NCBI RefSeq assembly: GCF_006334915.2
Contig: NZ_VDMA02000029.1
Location: 1-64,000 of the forward strand
Length of the DNA stretch: 64,000 bases
Origin: Microbispora catharanthi
GTDB lineage: Bacteria > Actinomycetota > Actinomycetes > Streptosporangiales > Streptosporangiaceae
Direction: 5' to 3'
The notes beneath the pieces are model-generated. The model did not search any database, was not told the DNA's origin, and saw only the letters and a list, made by a program, of their open reading frames with translations. Made by a program: the position numbers and the translations under genes. Positions 57,066 to 64,000 of the stretch are shown here, piece after piece (position 1 is the stretch's first letter; each line of letters starts with the position of its first letter).

Positions 57066-59489
57066 ATGTCGCAACTTCCCGCAGACGCCCGCGCCGTCGT
57101 CATCGGCGGCGGAGTGGCCGGATGCAGCGTCGCCTATCACCTCGCCCGGCTCGGCTGGACCGACGTGATCCTGGTCGAGCGGCACGGCCTCACCGAGGGC
57201 ACGACCTGGCACTCCGCCGGCTTCGTCGGCCAGCTCAGGTCCACCGTCACGCAGACCCGGATGATCATGTACTCGGCCGGCCTCTATCCGGAGTTGCGCG
57301 AGCTGACCGGGCTCGATCCGGGCTGGCACGGCGTGGGCGGCCTGCGCCTGGCCACCACCCCCGAGCGCATGGAGGAACTGCTGCGCCAGGCAGGGGCCGC
57401 CGAGACGTACGGGCTCGACCTGGAGGTGCTCGACCCCCGGGGCACACTCGACCGGCTGCCGCTGCTGGAGGTGGGCGACGTCCTCGGGGCGCTGTGGCTG
57501 CCGGGGGACGGGTGGCTCGACCCGGCCCGGCTCGGCCACGCCCTGGCCGAGGGCGCCCGCACGCTCGGCGTACGGATCTTCACGGGCGTGGAGGTCACCG
57601 GCGTCGACGTCCACGACGGCCGCGTGACCGCCGTACGGCTGCGCGGCGAGGACGGCGAGCACGTCGTGCGCACGGAGACCGTCGTCAACGCGGCGGGGGC
57701 GGCGGCCGGGGTGGTCGGCCGGATGGCCGGGGCCGACATCCCGATCGTGCCGATCAAGCACCAGTACGTGGTGACCCCGGCGTCCGGTGTCCCTGCGGAC
57801 ACGCCGACCGTCCGGGACCCGGACAACATCGTGTACTTCCGCGAGGAGGACGGCGGCATCCTCGTGGGCGGCTACATCAGGAGCCCGCAGGTCTGGGACG
57901 CCGACCGGCCGCTGTCCGAGCCCCGCACCCTCTTCACGCCCGACATGGCGAAGTTCCGCGAGTCGTGGGACTCGGCGGTCCGGCGGGTGCCGTCACTGAA
58001 GCCGGTCGGCGACGGCGACGACCCGGCGGCGTTCCGCAAGGTCGTGCACGGGCCGGAGGCGTTCACGCCCGACGGGGAGTTCCTGCTGGGGGAGACCGCG
58101 GTCGCCGGGCTGTGGGTGGCGGCCGGCTTCTGCGTGCACGGCCTGGCCGCCGCCGGCGGCGTGGGCAAGGTCATGGCCGAGTGGATCGTCGAGGGCGCTC
58201 CCGAATATGACGTCTTCGGCATGGATGTGCGCCGTTTCGGGGGGCATGCCCGATCCGTACGCTGGGCCCGCACCCGCGCCTTGGACTCCTACAGCACGTA
58301 CTACGACATCGTCTATCCCGGTGAGGAGCGCACCGCCGCCCGGCCGCTGCGCCGTTCGCCTGCCTGGGTGCGGCACGAGGCGCTGGGCGCGTCCTTCGGG
58401 GAGAAGGCCGGTTGGGAGCGGGTCAACTGGTACCCGCCCACGTCGGACGCCGAGACCGCACGGACCGTACGGCCGAGGGGCTGGGCGGGCCGCGTATGGT
58501 CTCCCGCGATTCGCGAGGAGTGCCTGGCGACGCGGGACGCCGCCGGACTGTTCGATCAGACGTCCTTCGCCAAGCTGGAGATATCCGGATCCGTCGCTGA
58601 CCTGGAACGGCTCGCGGGTAACACGCTGGACCGGCCGGTCGGCTCGGTCGTCTACACCCAGTTGCTCAACCGGCGCGGCGGCGTCGAGGCGGACGTGACC
58701 GTGACCCGGCTGGCGGAGGACCGGTTCCGCCTCGTCACCGGCACCGCGTTCGGGGCGCACGACGCCGCGCTGCTGCGCCGTCACGGGCTCGCGGTCGCCG
58801 ACGTCACCTCCGCCTACGCGTGCTACTGCCTGTGGGGGCCTCGGGCGTACGGGATCCTGGCGTCGCTGACCGACGACGACCTGACCTTCGGCTACCTGCG
58901 GGCCGCCGAGATCAGCGTCGGGCACGTCCCGGTGCTCGCCCAGCGGGTCACGTTCGTGGGCGAGTTCGGCTGGGAGCTCTACTGCCCGGCCGAGTATGGG
59001 CTGACGCTGTGGGACGCCCTCATGGAGGCGGGCCTGCCGCACGGTATGCGGCCGGCGGGCTACCGCGCGCTCGACTCGCTGCGACTGGAGAAGGGCTACC
59101 GCGTCTGGGGCCTCGACGTCACGCCCGAGACCACCCCGCTGGAGGCCGGGCTCGGCTTCGCCGTACGGCCGGAGCGCCGGGCCGCCCTGCCGCGTCCCCG
59201 CACGGCGCTGCGCTGCCTGGTGCTCGACGACGAGCGTGACGTCTGCCTGGGCGGCGAGCCCGTCCGGCTGGACGGCCGTCCGGTATCCCGTGTGACCAGC
59301 GGCGGGTTCGGCCACCGGGTCGGCCGCTCGATCGCGTACGCCTATCTGCCGGTGAAGGTGGGGCCCGGCGAACGTGTCGAGGTCGGCGTCAACGGCCGCC
59401 GCGTGGCCGCCACCGTCACCCGTGAGCCGCTCTACGACCCGGACGGCTCCCGCGTCAAGGCCGAGCCCTGGGCGGCAGCCGGCAGGTGA
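57066..59489 (+). CDS. FAD-dependent dimethylglycine/sarcosine dehydrogenase-like protein
   Basis: An 807-aa two-domain flavoenzyme. Residues 8-400 are a DAO-type oxidoreductase: VVIGGGVAGCSVAYHLARLG (11-30), and His49 in TTWHSAG, the covalent-FAD His of this family. Residues about 440-800 are the GcvT-like folate-binding domain and C-terminal barrel (RHGLAVADVTSAYACYCLWG; LDSLRLEKGYRVWG). It should oxidatively demethylate an N-methylated amine and hand the C1 unit to tetrahydrofolate. It is divergent from the kinase/permease genes and followed 5 bp later by a convergent PfkB gene. Confidence 0.88.
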   Translation: MSQLPADARAVVIGGGVAGCSVAYHLARLGWTDVILVERHGLTEGTTWHSAGFVGQLRSTVTQTRMIMYSAGLYPELRELTGLDPGWHGVGGLRLATTPERMEELLRQAGAAETYGLDLEVLDPRGTLDRLPLLEVGDVLGALWLPGDGWLDPARLGHALAEGARTLGVRIFTGVEVTGVDVHDGRVTAVRLRGEDGEHVVRTETVVNAAGAAAGVVGRMAGADIPIVPIKHQYVVTPASGVPADTPTVRDPDNIVYFREEDGGILVGGYIRSPQVWDADRPLSEPRTLFTPDMAKFRESWDSAVRRVPSLKPVGDGDDPAAFRKVVHGPEAFTPDGEFLLGETAVAGLWVAAGFCVHGLAAAGGVGKVMAEWIVEGAPEYDVFGMDVRRFGGHARSVRWARTRALDSYSTYYDIVYPGEERTAARPLRRSPAWVRHEALGASFGEKAGWERVNWYPPTSDAETARTVRPRGWAGRVWSPAIREECLATRDAAGLFDQTSFAKLEISGSVADLERLAGNTLDRPVGSVVYTQLLNRRGGVEADVTVTRLAEDRFRLVTGTAFGAHDAALLRRHGLAVADVTSAYACYCLWGPRAYGILASLTDDDLTFGYLRAAEISVGHVPVLAQRVTFVGEFGWELYCPAEYGLTLWDALMEAGLPHGMRPAGYRALDSLRLEKGYRVWGLDVTPETTPLEAGLGFAVRPERRAALPRPRTALRCLVLDDERDVCLGGEPVRLDGRPVSRVTSGGFGHRVGRSIAYAYLPVKVGPGERVEVGVNGRRVAATVTREPLYDPDGSRVKAEPWAAAGR

Positions 59490-59493
59490 CCGG

Positions 59494-60372
59494 TCACGGG
59501 GGCAGTTCGCCGCGGGTGGGCAGGCCCTGCCAGGAGCTGTGGCTGGCGACCGCGAAGGCGGCCACCGAGATGCCGCGCTTGAGGCGGTCCGACGGGTGCA
59601 GCCCGTCCAGGATCGCGCTGAGGTAGCCCGCGACGAACGCGCCGCCGACCTCGGAGGGATCGACTGCGGTCACCGGGGCGGCCTGGGTGTCGTAGCGCAG
59701 GCCCTCGATGGTGGCGCTGGCTCCCTTGGCGCCCCGGGTCACGACCAGTTCGGGCGTGGACGCGAGCACGGGCTCCACGAGCATGAGCTCGTCCTGGGTC
59801 GCGAAGAGCACGTCGGCCGAGGCGGCGAGCTCCGTGAGCCCCTGCCGGGCCTCCTCCACGCTCTCCCACAGGTTCGCGCGGTGGTTGACGTCCACCGAGA
59901 CGAGCACACCGGCGTCCCTGGCGATCTTGACGGCATGGTGGACGGCGCTCCAGGCGAGGCCGCTCAGCCCGAGGGTGACGCCGGTGACGTGCAGGATCCG
60001 CGCCGACTGGACGGCCTCACCGGGCACGTCGCCGGTCGACAGGTGCGACCCGGCCGAGCCCTCCCGGTAGTGGACGGCGTGCGACGAACGGCCGATGCGC
60101 CGCTGGCGGAGGATCAGCCCGGTCGCCGCCGTCTCGTCCACGCGTACGTGGGAGACGTTCACGCCTTCGCCGCGCAGCACGGTCAGCGTGCGCATGCCCA
60201 GTTCGTCGGCGCTGACCCGGCCCAGCCAGCTCACCGTGTGGCCGAGCCGGGCCAGGCCGACCGCCGTCGTCAGCTCGGGCCCCTCCACGTCGAGGCGGAT
60301 GGTCATGTCATGCCGGAGCCGGTCGCCGGAGACGACGCCCAATGCCTCTCCGAGCGTGAAAACCTGGGTCAT
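59494..60372 (-). CDS. PfkB-family carbohydrate kinase-like protein with altered active site
   Basis: A 292-aa ribokinase-fold protein. N-terminal GEALG, then GLARLGHTVSWLGRVSADELG (around 40-60), and the C-terminal helix region are recognisable. The second signature, normally DTxGAGDAFxAG, reads DPSEVGGAFVAG: the catalytic Asp of GAGD is Gly. Sugar phosphotransfer is therefore doubtful, and it may be regulatory or bind a sugar or nucleotide without catalysis. It converges with the FAD demethylase gene. Confidence 0.8.
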   Translation of the reverse strand: MTQVFTLGEALGVVSGDRLRHDMTIRLDVEGPELTTAVGLARLGHTVSWLGRVSADELGMRTLTVLRGEGVNVSHVRVDETAATGLILRQRRIGRSSHAVHYREGSAGSHLSTGDVPGEAVQSARILHVTGVTLGLSGLAWSAVHHAVKIARDAGVLVSVDVNHRANLWESVEEARQGLTELAASADVLFATQDELMLVEPVLASTPELVVTRGAKGASATIEGLRYDTQAAPVTAVDPSEVGGAFVAGYLSAILDGLHPSDRLKRGISVAAFAVASHSSWQGLPTRGELPP

Positions 60373-60439
60373 GCCGTAAGTCCGCGGGATCGCACCCGGA
60401 AAGCATGACAGAGCCTGATCTGCCCGGGAAAGTCCTCGC

Positions 60440-60985
60440 TCAGGCGCGGAACGCGTCCACGGCGGCCTGGCAGAAGGCCTTCAGGTCGTCCGGCTTCCGG
60501 CTGGTCACCAGGGTGTTCGGGCCACCCGTGCAGACCATGACCTCCTGGTCCACCCAGGTCGCCCCCGCGTTGCGCAGGTCGGTCTGGAGGCTGGGCCACG
60601 AGGTCAGCGTGCGCCCGCGCACCACGCCGGCCTCCACGAGGGTCCACGGCGCGTGGCAGATCGCCGCGACCGGCTTGCCCGCGTCGAAGAACTCCTTGAC
60701 GAACCGTACGGCCTCCGGCCGCATCCGCAGGAAGTCGGGGTTGGCGACCCCGCCGGGGAGGACCAGCCCGTCGAATTCGGCGGCGGAGACCTCTCCGGCC
60801 ACGGCGTCCACGGGGAAGGTGCCGGCCTTGTCGAGGTGGTTGAACGCCTGGATCTCCCCGCGCTCCACCGAGACCAGCCTCGGCGTGCCGCCCGCCTGCT
60901 GGACGGCCTGCCACGGCTCGGTGAGCTCGACCTGCTCGACCCCTTCGGGGGCGACGAGGAATGCGATCGTCTTGCCCTGGATCAT
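60440..60985 (-). CDS. DJ-1/PfpI-family protein (type 1 glutamine amidotransferase-like)
   Basis: A 181-aa protein. The nucleophile elbow is AAICHAPWTLVEAGVVRG (Cys around residue 106, His next), with an acidic partner in LPGGVANPDFLR. Family members deglycate proteins or act as chaperones or proteases under stress. ATG 60985 lies within a spacer whose -35/-10 elements are not clear. It diverges from the DUF72 gene with a 91-bp gap. Confidence 0.88.
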   Translation of the reverse strand: MIQGKTIAFLVAPEGVEQVELTEPWQAVQQAGGTPRLVSVERGEIQAFNHLDKAGTFPVDAVAGEVSAAEFDGLVLPGGVANPDFLRMRPEAVRFVKEFFDAGKPVAAICHAPWTLVEAGVVRGRTLTSWPSLQTDLRNAGATWVDQEVMVCTGGPNTLVTSRKPDDLKAFCQAAVDAFRA

Positions 60986-61076
60986 CGTGCTCCCCTTTCG
61001 GCGCGTTTTTGCTTCTTCTTGACGTCGCGTGCCCCGCTGGCCGCGATCTATGCCGTCCGCTGGGTAGGGGAGGGAC

Positions 61077-61847
61077 ATGCCCGTGCTGGTGGGGACCTCT
61101 GGGTGGCAGTACGCCGACTGGCGCGACCTCGTCTACGGCGGCGTACCCCAGCGACTGTGGCTGGAGAGCTACGGCGAGATCTTCGCCACGGTCGAGAACA
61201 ACAACGCCTTCTATCGGCTGCCGAAGCGGGAGACGTTCGAGTCGTGGCGGGAGCGCACGCCGCCCGACTTCGTCATGGCGGTCAAGGCCAGCCGCTTCCT
61301 GACGCACATCAAGCGGCTGAAGGACCCGGAGGAGCCGGTCGAGCGGCTGATGGGCGTGGCCGAGGGCCTCGGCCGGAAGCTGGGTCCCATCCTGCTGCAA
61401 CTGCCGCCGACCCTGCAGGTGGACGCCGGGCGGCTGCGGGCCTGCCTGGCCCGGTTTCCGCGTGCCGTACGGGTCGCCGTCGAGCCGCGGCACGCCTCGT
61501 GGTGGACCGACGAGATCCGCGCCCTGCTGACCGAGTTCGGGGCCGCGTTGTGCTGGGCGGACCGGCTCGGCCGGCCGGCCGGGCCCCTGTGGCGTACGGC
61601 CGACTGGGTCTACCTGCGCTTCCACGAGGGAGGGGCGGAACCCTGGCCCAACTACGGGCGGCGTGCGCTGCGCAGTTGGGTGGACCGCCTGGGGGACGTG
61701 CCGGACGCCTACGTCTACTTCAACAACGACCCCGGTGGCGCCGCCGTACGCAACGCGATCACCTTCGCGGAGCTGGCGTGCGCGCAGGGGCGGGACGTCA
61801 GCAGGGCTCGGCTTCCCGAGCGGGCCCCCGAGCCCGTCCGGTCATGA
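61077..61847 (+). CDS. DUF72 family protein
   Basis: A 256-aa TIM-barrel-like protein. Conserved family motifs: VLVGTSGWQYADWR (3-16), ENNNAFYRLPKRETFESWRE (around 41-60), FVMAVKASRFLTHIKRL, and LGPILLQLPPTL. DUF72 proteins lack a proven biochemical activity; Pro/Tyr/Trp-rich pockets suggest small-molecule or nucleic acid binding. It starts at ATG 61077 and is the only gene in this direction before glnII. Confidence 0.88.
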   Translation: MPVLVGTSGWQYADWRDLVYGGVPQRLWLESYGEIFATVENNNAFYRLPKRETFESWRERTPPDFVMAVKASRFLTHIKRLKDPEEPVERLMGVAEGLGRKLGPILLQLPPTLQVDAGRLRACLARFPRAVRVAVEPRHASWWTDEIRALLTEFGAALCWADRLGRPAGPLWRTADWVYLRFHEGGAEPWPNYGRRALRSWVDRLGDVPDAYVYFNNDPGGAAVRNAITFAELACAQGRDVSRARLPERAPEPVRS

Positions 61848-61881
61848 CCGGACGGGCGAGTGTCACCCCCGGCATGACGGA

Positions 61882-62430
61882 TCAGGCGCGGCGCTCGTCG
61901 GACGCGTGACGCCCGCCCGCCACCAGCTGGTCGGGGGACGACTGCTGGGCGGGTACGGAGAGGCGGTTGTGCGGCGCGGTGGGACGCTCGGCCCGCTCCG
62001 CGCGCTCGGCCCGGTCGTCGACTCCGTCGCGGTCCCGGTCGACCTTCGGATACTGCTTGGTGACGGGCTCGGCGGCCGGGGTGGTCGTCGAGGTCGCCGA
62101 GGTGGCCGAGGTCGTCGTGGTCGTCTCGAGACGGCGCTCCAGGTCGCGCTTCTCGGCCTCCAGGCGGGACACGCGGTCGCGCTCCGCCAGGCGCGTTTCA
62201 CGCATCCGGCGGCGCTTGACGGCGGCACGGCGCATGCCGCCGGTGATGAGCAGCAGGCCGGCGACGAACACGGCGGCGGTCACGACGCCGGCGATGAACA
62301 GCTCGAACGGGCTGAGATTGAACGTACGGTCCAGGACCGTGATCGGCATGGTGTTCGCGGTGTCGTTGACCGACACCTCGATGACGGCCGCCGCCGCGAT
62401 CAGGATCAGAAGCAGGCCCAATAAGACCAT
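61882..62430 (-). CDS. Small two-helix membrane protein with charged coiled-coil tail
   Basis: A 182-aa protein. Hydrophobic helices lie at 3-20 and around 42-63. A basic coiled coil (64-105, LAERDRVSRLEAEKRDLERR) is followed by a Thr/Ser/Ala-rich and Asp/Arg-rich disordered tail. The topology is LapA-like. Function unknown. It is divergent from glnII across a 223-bp gap in which I see no confident regulatory motif beyond AT-rich DNA. Confidence 0.75.
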   Translation of the reverse strand: MVLLGLLLILIAAAAVIEVSVNDTANTMPITVLDRTFNLSPFELFIAGVVTAAVFVAGLLLITGGMRRAAVKRRRMRETRLAERDRVSRLEAEKRDLERRLETTTTTSATSATSTTTPAAEPVTKQYPKVDRDRDGVDDRAERAERAERPTAPHNRLSVPAQQSSPDQLVAGGRHASDERRA

Positions 62431-62653
62431 TTGCCCTCACTCCCAAATACTGGTTGCCGTGCGGTTGCGATTCGTGGACGCTTCTCCGACTGCCCGCAGG
62501 GACGCGGATCATGTGCGCCGGGTCACAGCAGGGCCAAGGCAAAGGATGCGCGTTAACACCGTGTTCACAAACGGGCAAAAGCTACGAAATCCCAGAACGG
62601 CAATCTCGACGTGGCGGACGAACGCCAGGCCGCCTCGTTCGAAAGGGATCGAC

Positions 62654-63667
62654 GTGACCTACAAGGCCGAGTACATCTGGATCGACGGCACGGAGCCGAC
62701 CGCGAAGCTCCGCTCCAAGACCAAGGTCCTTGCCGACGGCGCCGAGCCGTCGCTGTGGGGCTTCGACGGGTCCAGCACCAACCAGGCCACCGGTCACTCC
62801 TCCGACTTGGTGCTCAAGCCGGTGTTCACCTGCCCCGACCCGATCCGCGGCGGTGACAACGTGCTGGTCATGTGCGAGGTCCTGCACACCGACATGACCC
62901 CGCACGCCAGCAACACCCGCGCCCCGCTCGTCGAGGTGGCCGAGCGGTTCGCCGAGCAGGACTCGTGGTTCGGCATCGAGCAGGAGTACACCTTCTTCAA
63001 GGAGGGCCGCCCGCTCGGCTTCCCGCTGGGCGGCTTCCCCGCCCCGCAGGGCGGCTACTACTGCGGGGTCGGCGCCGACGAGGTGTTCGGCCGTGACATC
63101 GTCGAGTTGCACCTCGACCGCTGCCTGGCCGCCGGCCTCGCGATCTCCGGCATCAACGCCGAGGTCATGCCCGGCCAGTGGGAGTTCCAGGTGGGGCCCG
63201 CGGGTCCGCTGGAGGTCGGCGACCACATGTGGGTCGCCCGCTGGCTGCTCTACCGCACCGCCGAGGAGTTCGACGTCGCCGCCACGCTCGACCCGAAGCC
63301 GGTGAAGGGCGACTGGAACGGCGCGGGCGCGCACACCAACTTCTCCACCAAGGCCATGCGCGAGGGCTACGAGCCGATCATCACCGCGTGCGAGGCCCTG
63401 GCCGACAACGCCATGGAGCACGTCAAGAACTACGGCCACGGCATCGAGGACCGCCTCACCGGCCACCACGAGACCGCCCCGTGGGACAAGTTCAGCTACG
63501 GCGTCTCCGACCGTGGCGCCTCGGTCCGCATCCCGTGGCAGGTCGAGGTGGACAAGAAGGGCTACATCGAGGACCGGCGCCCCAACGCCAACGTCGACCC
63601 CTACGTCGTCGCCCGCCTGATGGTCGACACCTGCTGCACCGCTCTGGAGAAGGCCGGCCAGGTCTGA
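62654..63667 (+). CDS. glnII: Glutamine synthetase type II (eukaryotic-like GSII)
   Basis: A 337-aa GSII enzyme condensing glutamate and ammonia with ATP. Motifs: LWGFDGSSTNQATGHSSDLV (around 36-55), EQEYTFF (around 112-118), NAEVMPGQWEFQVGP (catalytic metal site), KPVKGDWNGAGAHTNFSTKA, and the C-terminal DRGASVRIP. GTG 62654 is chosen, 5 bp after GAAAGGGA. Short relative to GSI. Actinomycetes often carry GlnII for nitrogen-limited growth; GlnR control is probable but no clear GlnR box was found. A strong terminator follows. Confidence 0.93.
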   Translation: MTYKAEYIWIDGTEPTAKLRSKTKVLADGAEPSLWGFDGSSTNQATGHSSDLVLKPVFTCPDPIRGGDNVLVMCEVLHTDMTPHASNTRAPLVEVAERFAEQDSWFGIEQEYTFFKEGRPLGFPLGGFPAPQGGYYCGVGADEVFGRDIVELHLDRCLAAGLAISGINAEVMPGQWEFQVGPAGPLEVGDHMWVARWLLYRTAEEFDVAATLDPKPVKGDWNGAGAHTNFSTKAMREGYEPIITACEALADNAMEHVKNYGHGIEDRLTGHHETAPWDKFSYGVSDRGASVRIPWQVEVDKKGYIEDRRPNANVDPYVVARLMVDTCCTALEKAGQV

Positions 63668-63704
63668 TCGGCTCCACGAGGAACTGACCCGGTTCCCCCA
63701 TCTC

Positions 63705-63740
63705 CGTACGGCTCCCGCGTCCCGGCGCGGGAGCCGTACG
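63705..63740 (+). terminator. Intrinsic terminator after glnII
   Basis: CGTACGGCTCCCGCG (63705-63719) and CGCGGGAGCCGTACG (63726-63740) form a perfect 15-bp stem with a 6-nt loop; no U-tract follows. Confidence 0.85.
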
Positions 63741-63759
63741 CGTATACGGTGGCCGTACA

Positions 63760-64000
63760 GTGACGGCTGTGCCACATCTGCCGGAACCCGTCGTCATCGG
63801 CCACCGGGGCGCCAGCGCGCTGCGGCCCGAGCACACGCTGCCGTCGTACGAGACGGCGATCGCGCTCGGGGCCGACTACATCGAGCCCGACCTGGTCTCC
63901 ACCAAGGACCACGTCCTGGTGGCCCGCCACGAGAACGAGATCTCGGGGACCACCGACGTGGCGAGCCACCCCGAGTTCGCCGGCCGCCGCACGACCAAGA
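63760..64000 (+). CDS. Glycerophosphodiester phosphodiesterase, 5' part (runs off right edge)
   Basis: The visible 80 codons from GTG 63760 (or GTG 63769) read [20 protein letters not shown] and then a Glu-Pro-Asp segment ([20 protein letters not shown]). This is the GDPD N-terminus, with HRGA, the ExD-type metal ligands and the second His in RHEN. GDPDs hydrolyse glycerophosphodiesters to sn-glycerol-3-phosphate. The rest of the gene is outside the window. Confidence 0.85.
   Translation, partial: MTAVPHLPEPVVIGHRGASALRPEHTLPSYETAIALGADYIEPDLVSTKDHVLVARHENEISGTTDVASHPEFAGRRTTK

Noticed and set aside
62431-62653. Possible GlnR box upstream of glnII around GTTAACACCGTGTTCAC
   Set aside because: The half-sites do not match the usual GTnAC-N6-GAAAC pattern closely enough to claim.
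1-64000. CRISPR arrays, prophage genes or a replication origin
   Set aside because: No regularly spaced repeats, no cas, integrase, capsid or terminase genes, and no DnaA-box cluster were seen on reading the window.

Overview
The window is high-GC DNA with strong third-position G/C bias, many GTG starts and GTGA/ATGA-coupled genes. With class I-type actinobacterial markers (PspC, DUF1707, SARP and LAL regulators, GSII glutamine synthetase, and a tRNA-Thr/tRNA-Met/rpmG/MaoC/MaoC/murB block), it is most likely a chromosomal segment of a filamentous actinomycete, plausibly Streptosporangiales. The family assignment is inference.

Left part (1-9.6 kb) is accessory. It opens with the 5' end of an IS5-family transposase. 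An arsenic locus follows: ArsR, then an arsenite methyltransferase fused to an ArsN-like acetyltransferase. Next come PadR/HAAS genes, a GNAT, a TetR with a TetX-like monooxygenase, a serine hydrolase and an erythromycin-esterase-family gene. At 9367-9580 lie a truncated second ArsR and inverted scraps of the same ArsN sequence, so this stretch has been rearranged.

9.6-17.3 kb holds the most interesting locus. Three minus-strand genes with GTGA overlaps encode a vWA-like protein, a P-loop GTPase and a membrane-tethered GTPase-associated protein with an extracellular solute-binding-like domain. They diverge from a DUF4407 membrane protein and a Ser/Thr kinase with an MgtE-N-like tail. The set resembles predicted GTPase-centred conflict or signalling modules.

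17.3-39.7 kb contains a secreted subtilase; a TetR with three matching operator sites controlling itself, an enzyme-like protein and a TehA-family transporter; a CadD transporter; a GH115 glucuronidase; a PnuC-NadR nicotinamide riboside salvage operon with a palindromic operator; a class A beta-lactamase next to a bifunctional PBP; STAS and NlpC/P60 proteins; and a SARP regulator split by a one-base frameshift.

40-54.4 kb is more housekeeping: two tRNAs, rpmG, two MaoC-type dehydratases, murB, a GDT1-family cation transporter under a yybP-ykoY Mn2+ riboswitch, a LAL regulator, deoC with two aldehyde dehydrogenase genes (the second lacks the catalytic domain), a short Rho paralogue with a structured leader, PspC and lipB.

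54.4-64 kb carries a divergent catabolic cluster (APC permease and choline-kinase-like protein opposite a dimethylglycine/sarcosine-dehydrogenase-like flavoprotein), a PfkB-family protein without its catalytic Asp, a PfpI amidotransferase-like protein, a DUF72 protein, glnII, and the start of a glycerophosphodiesterase that runs off the right edge.
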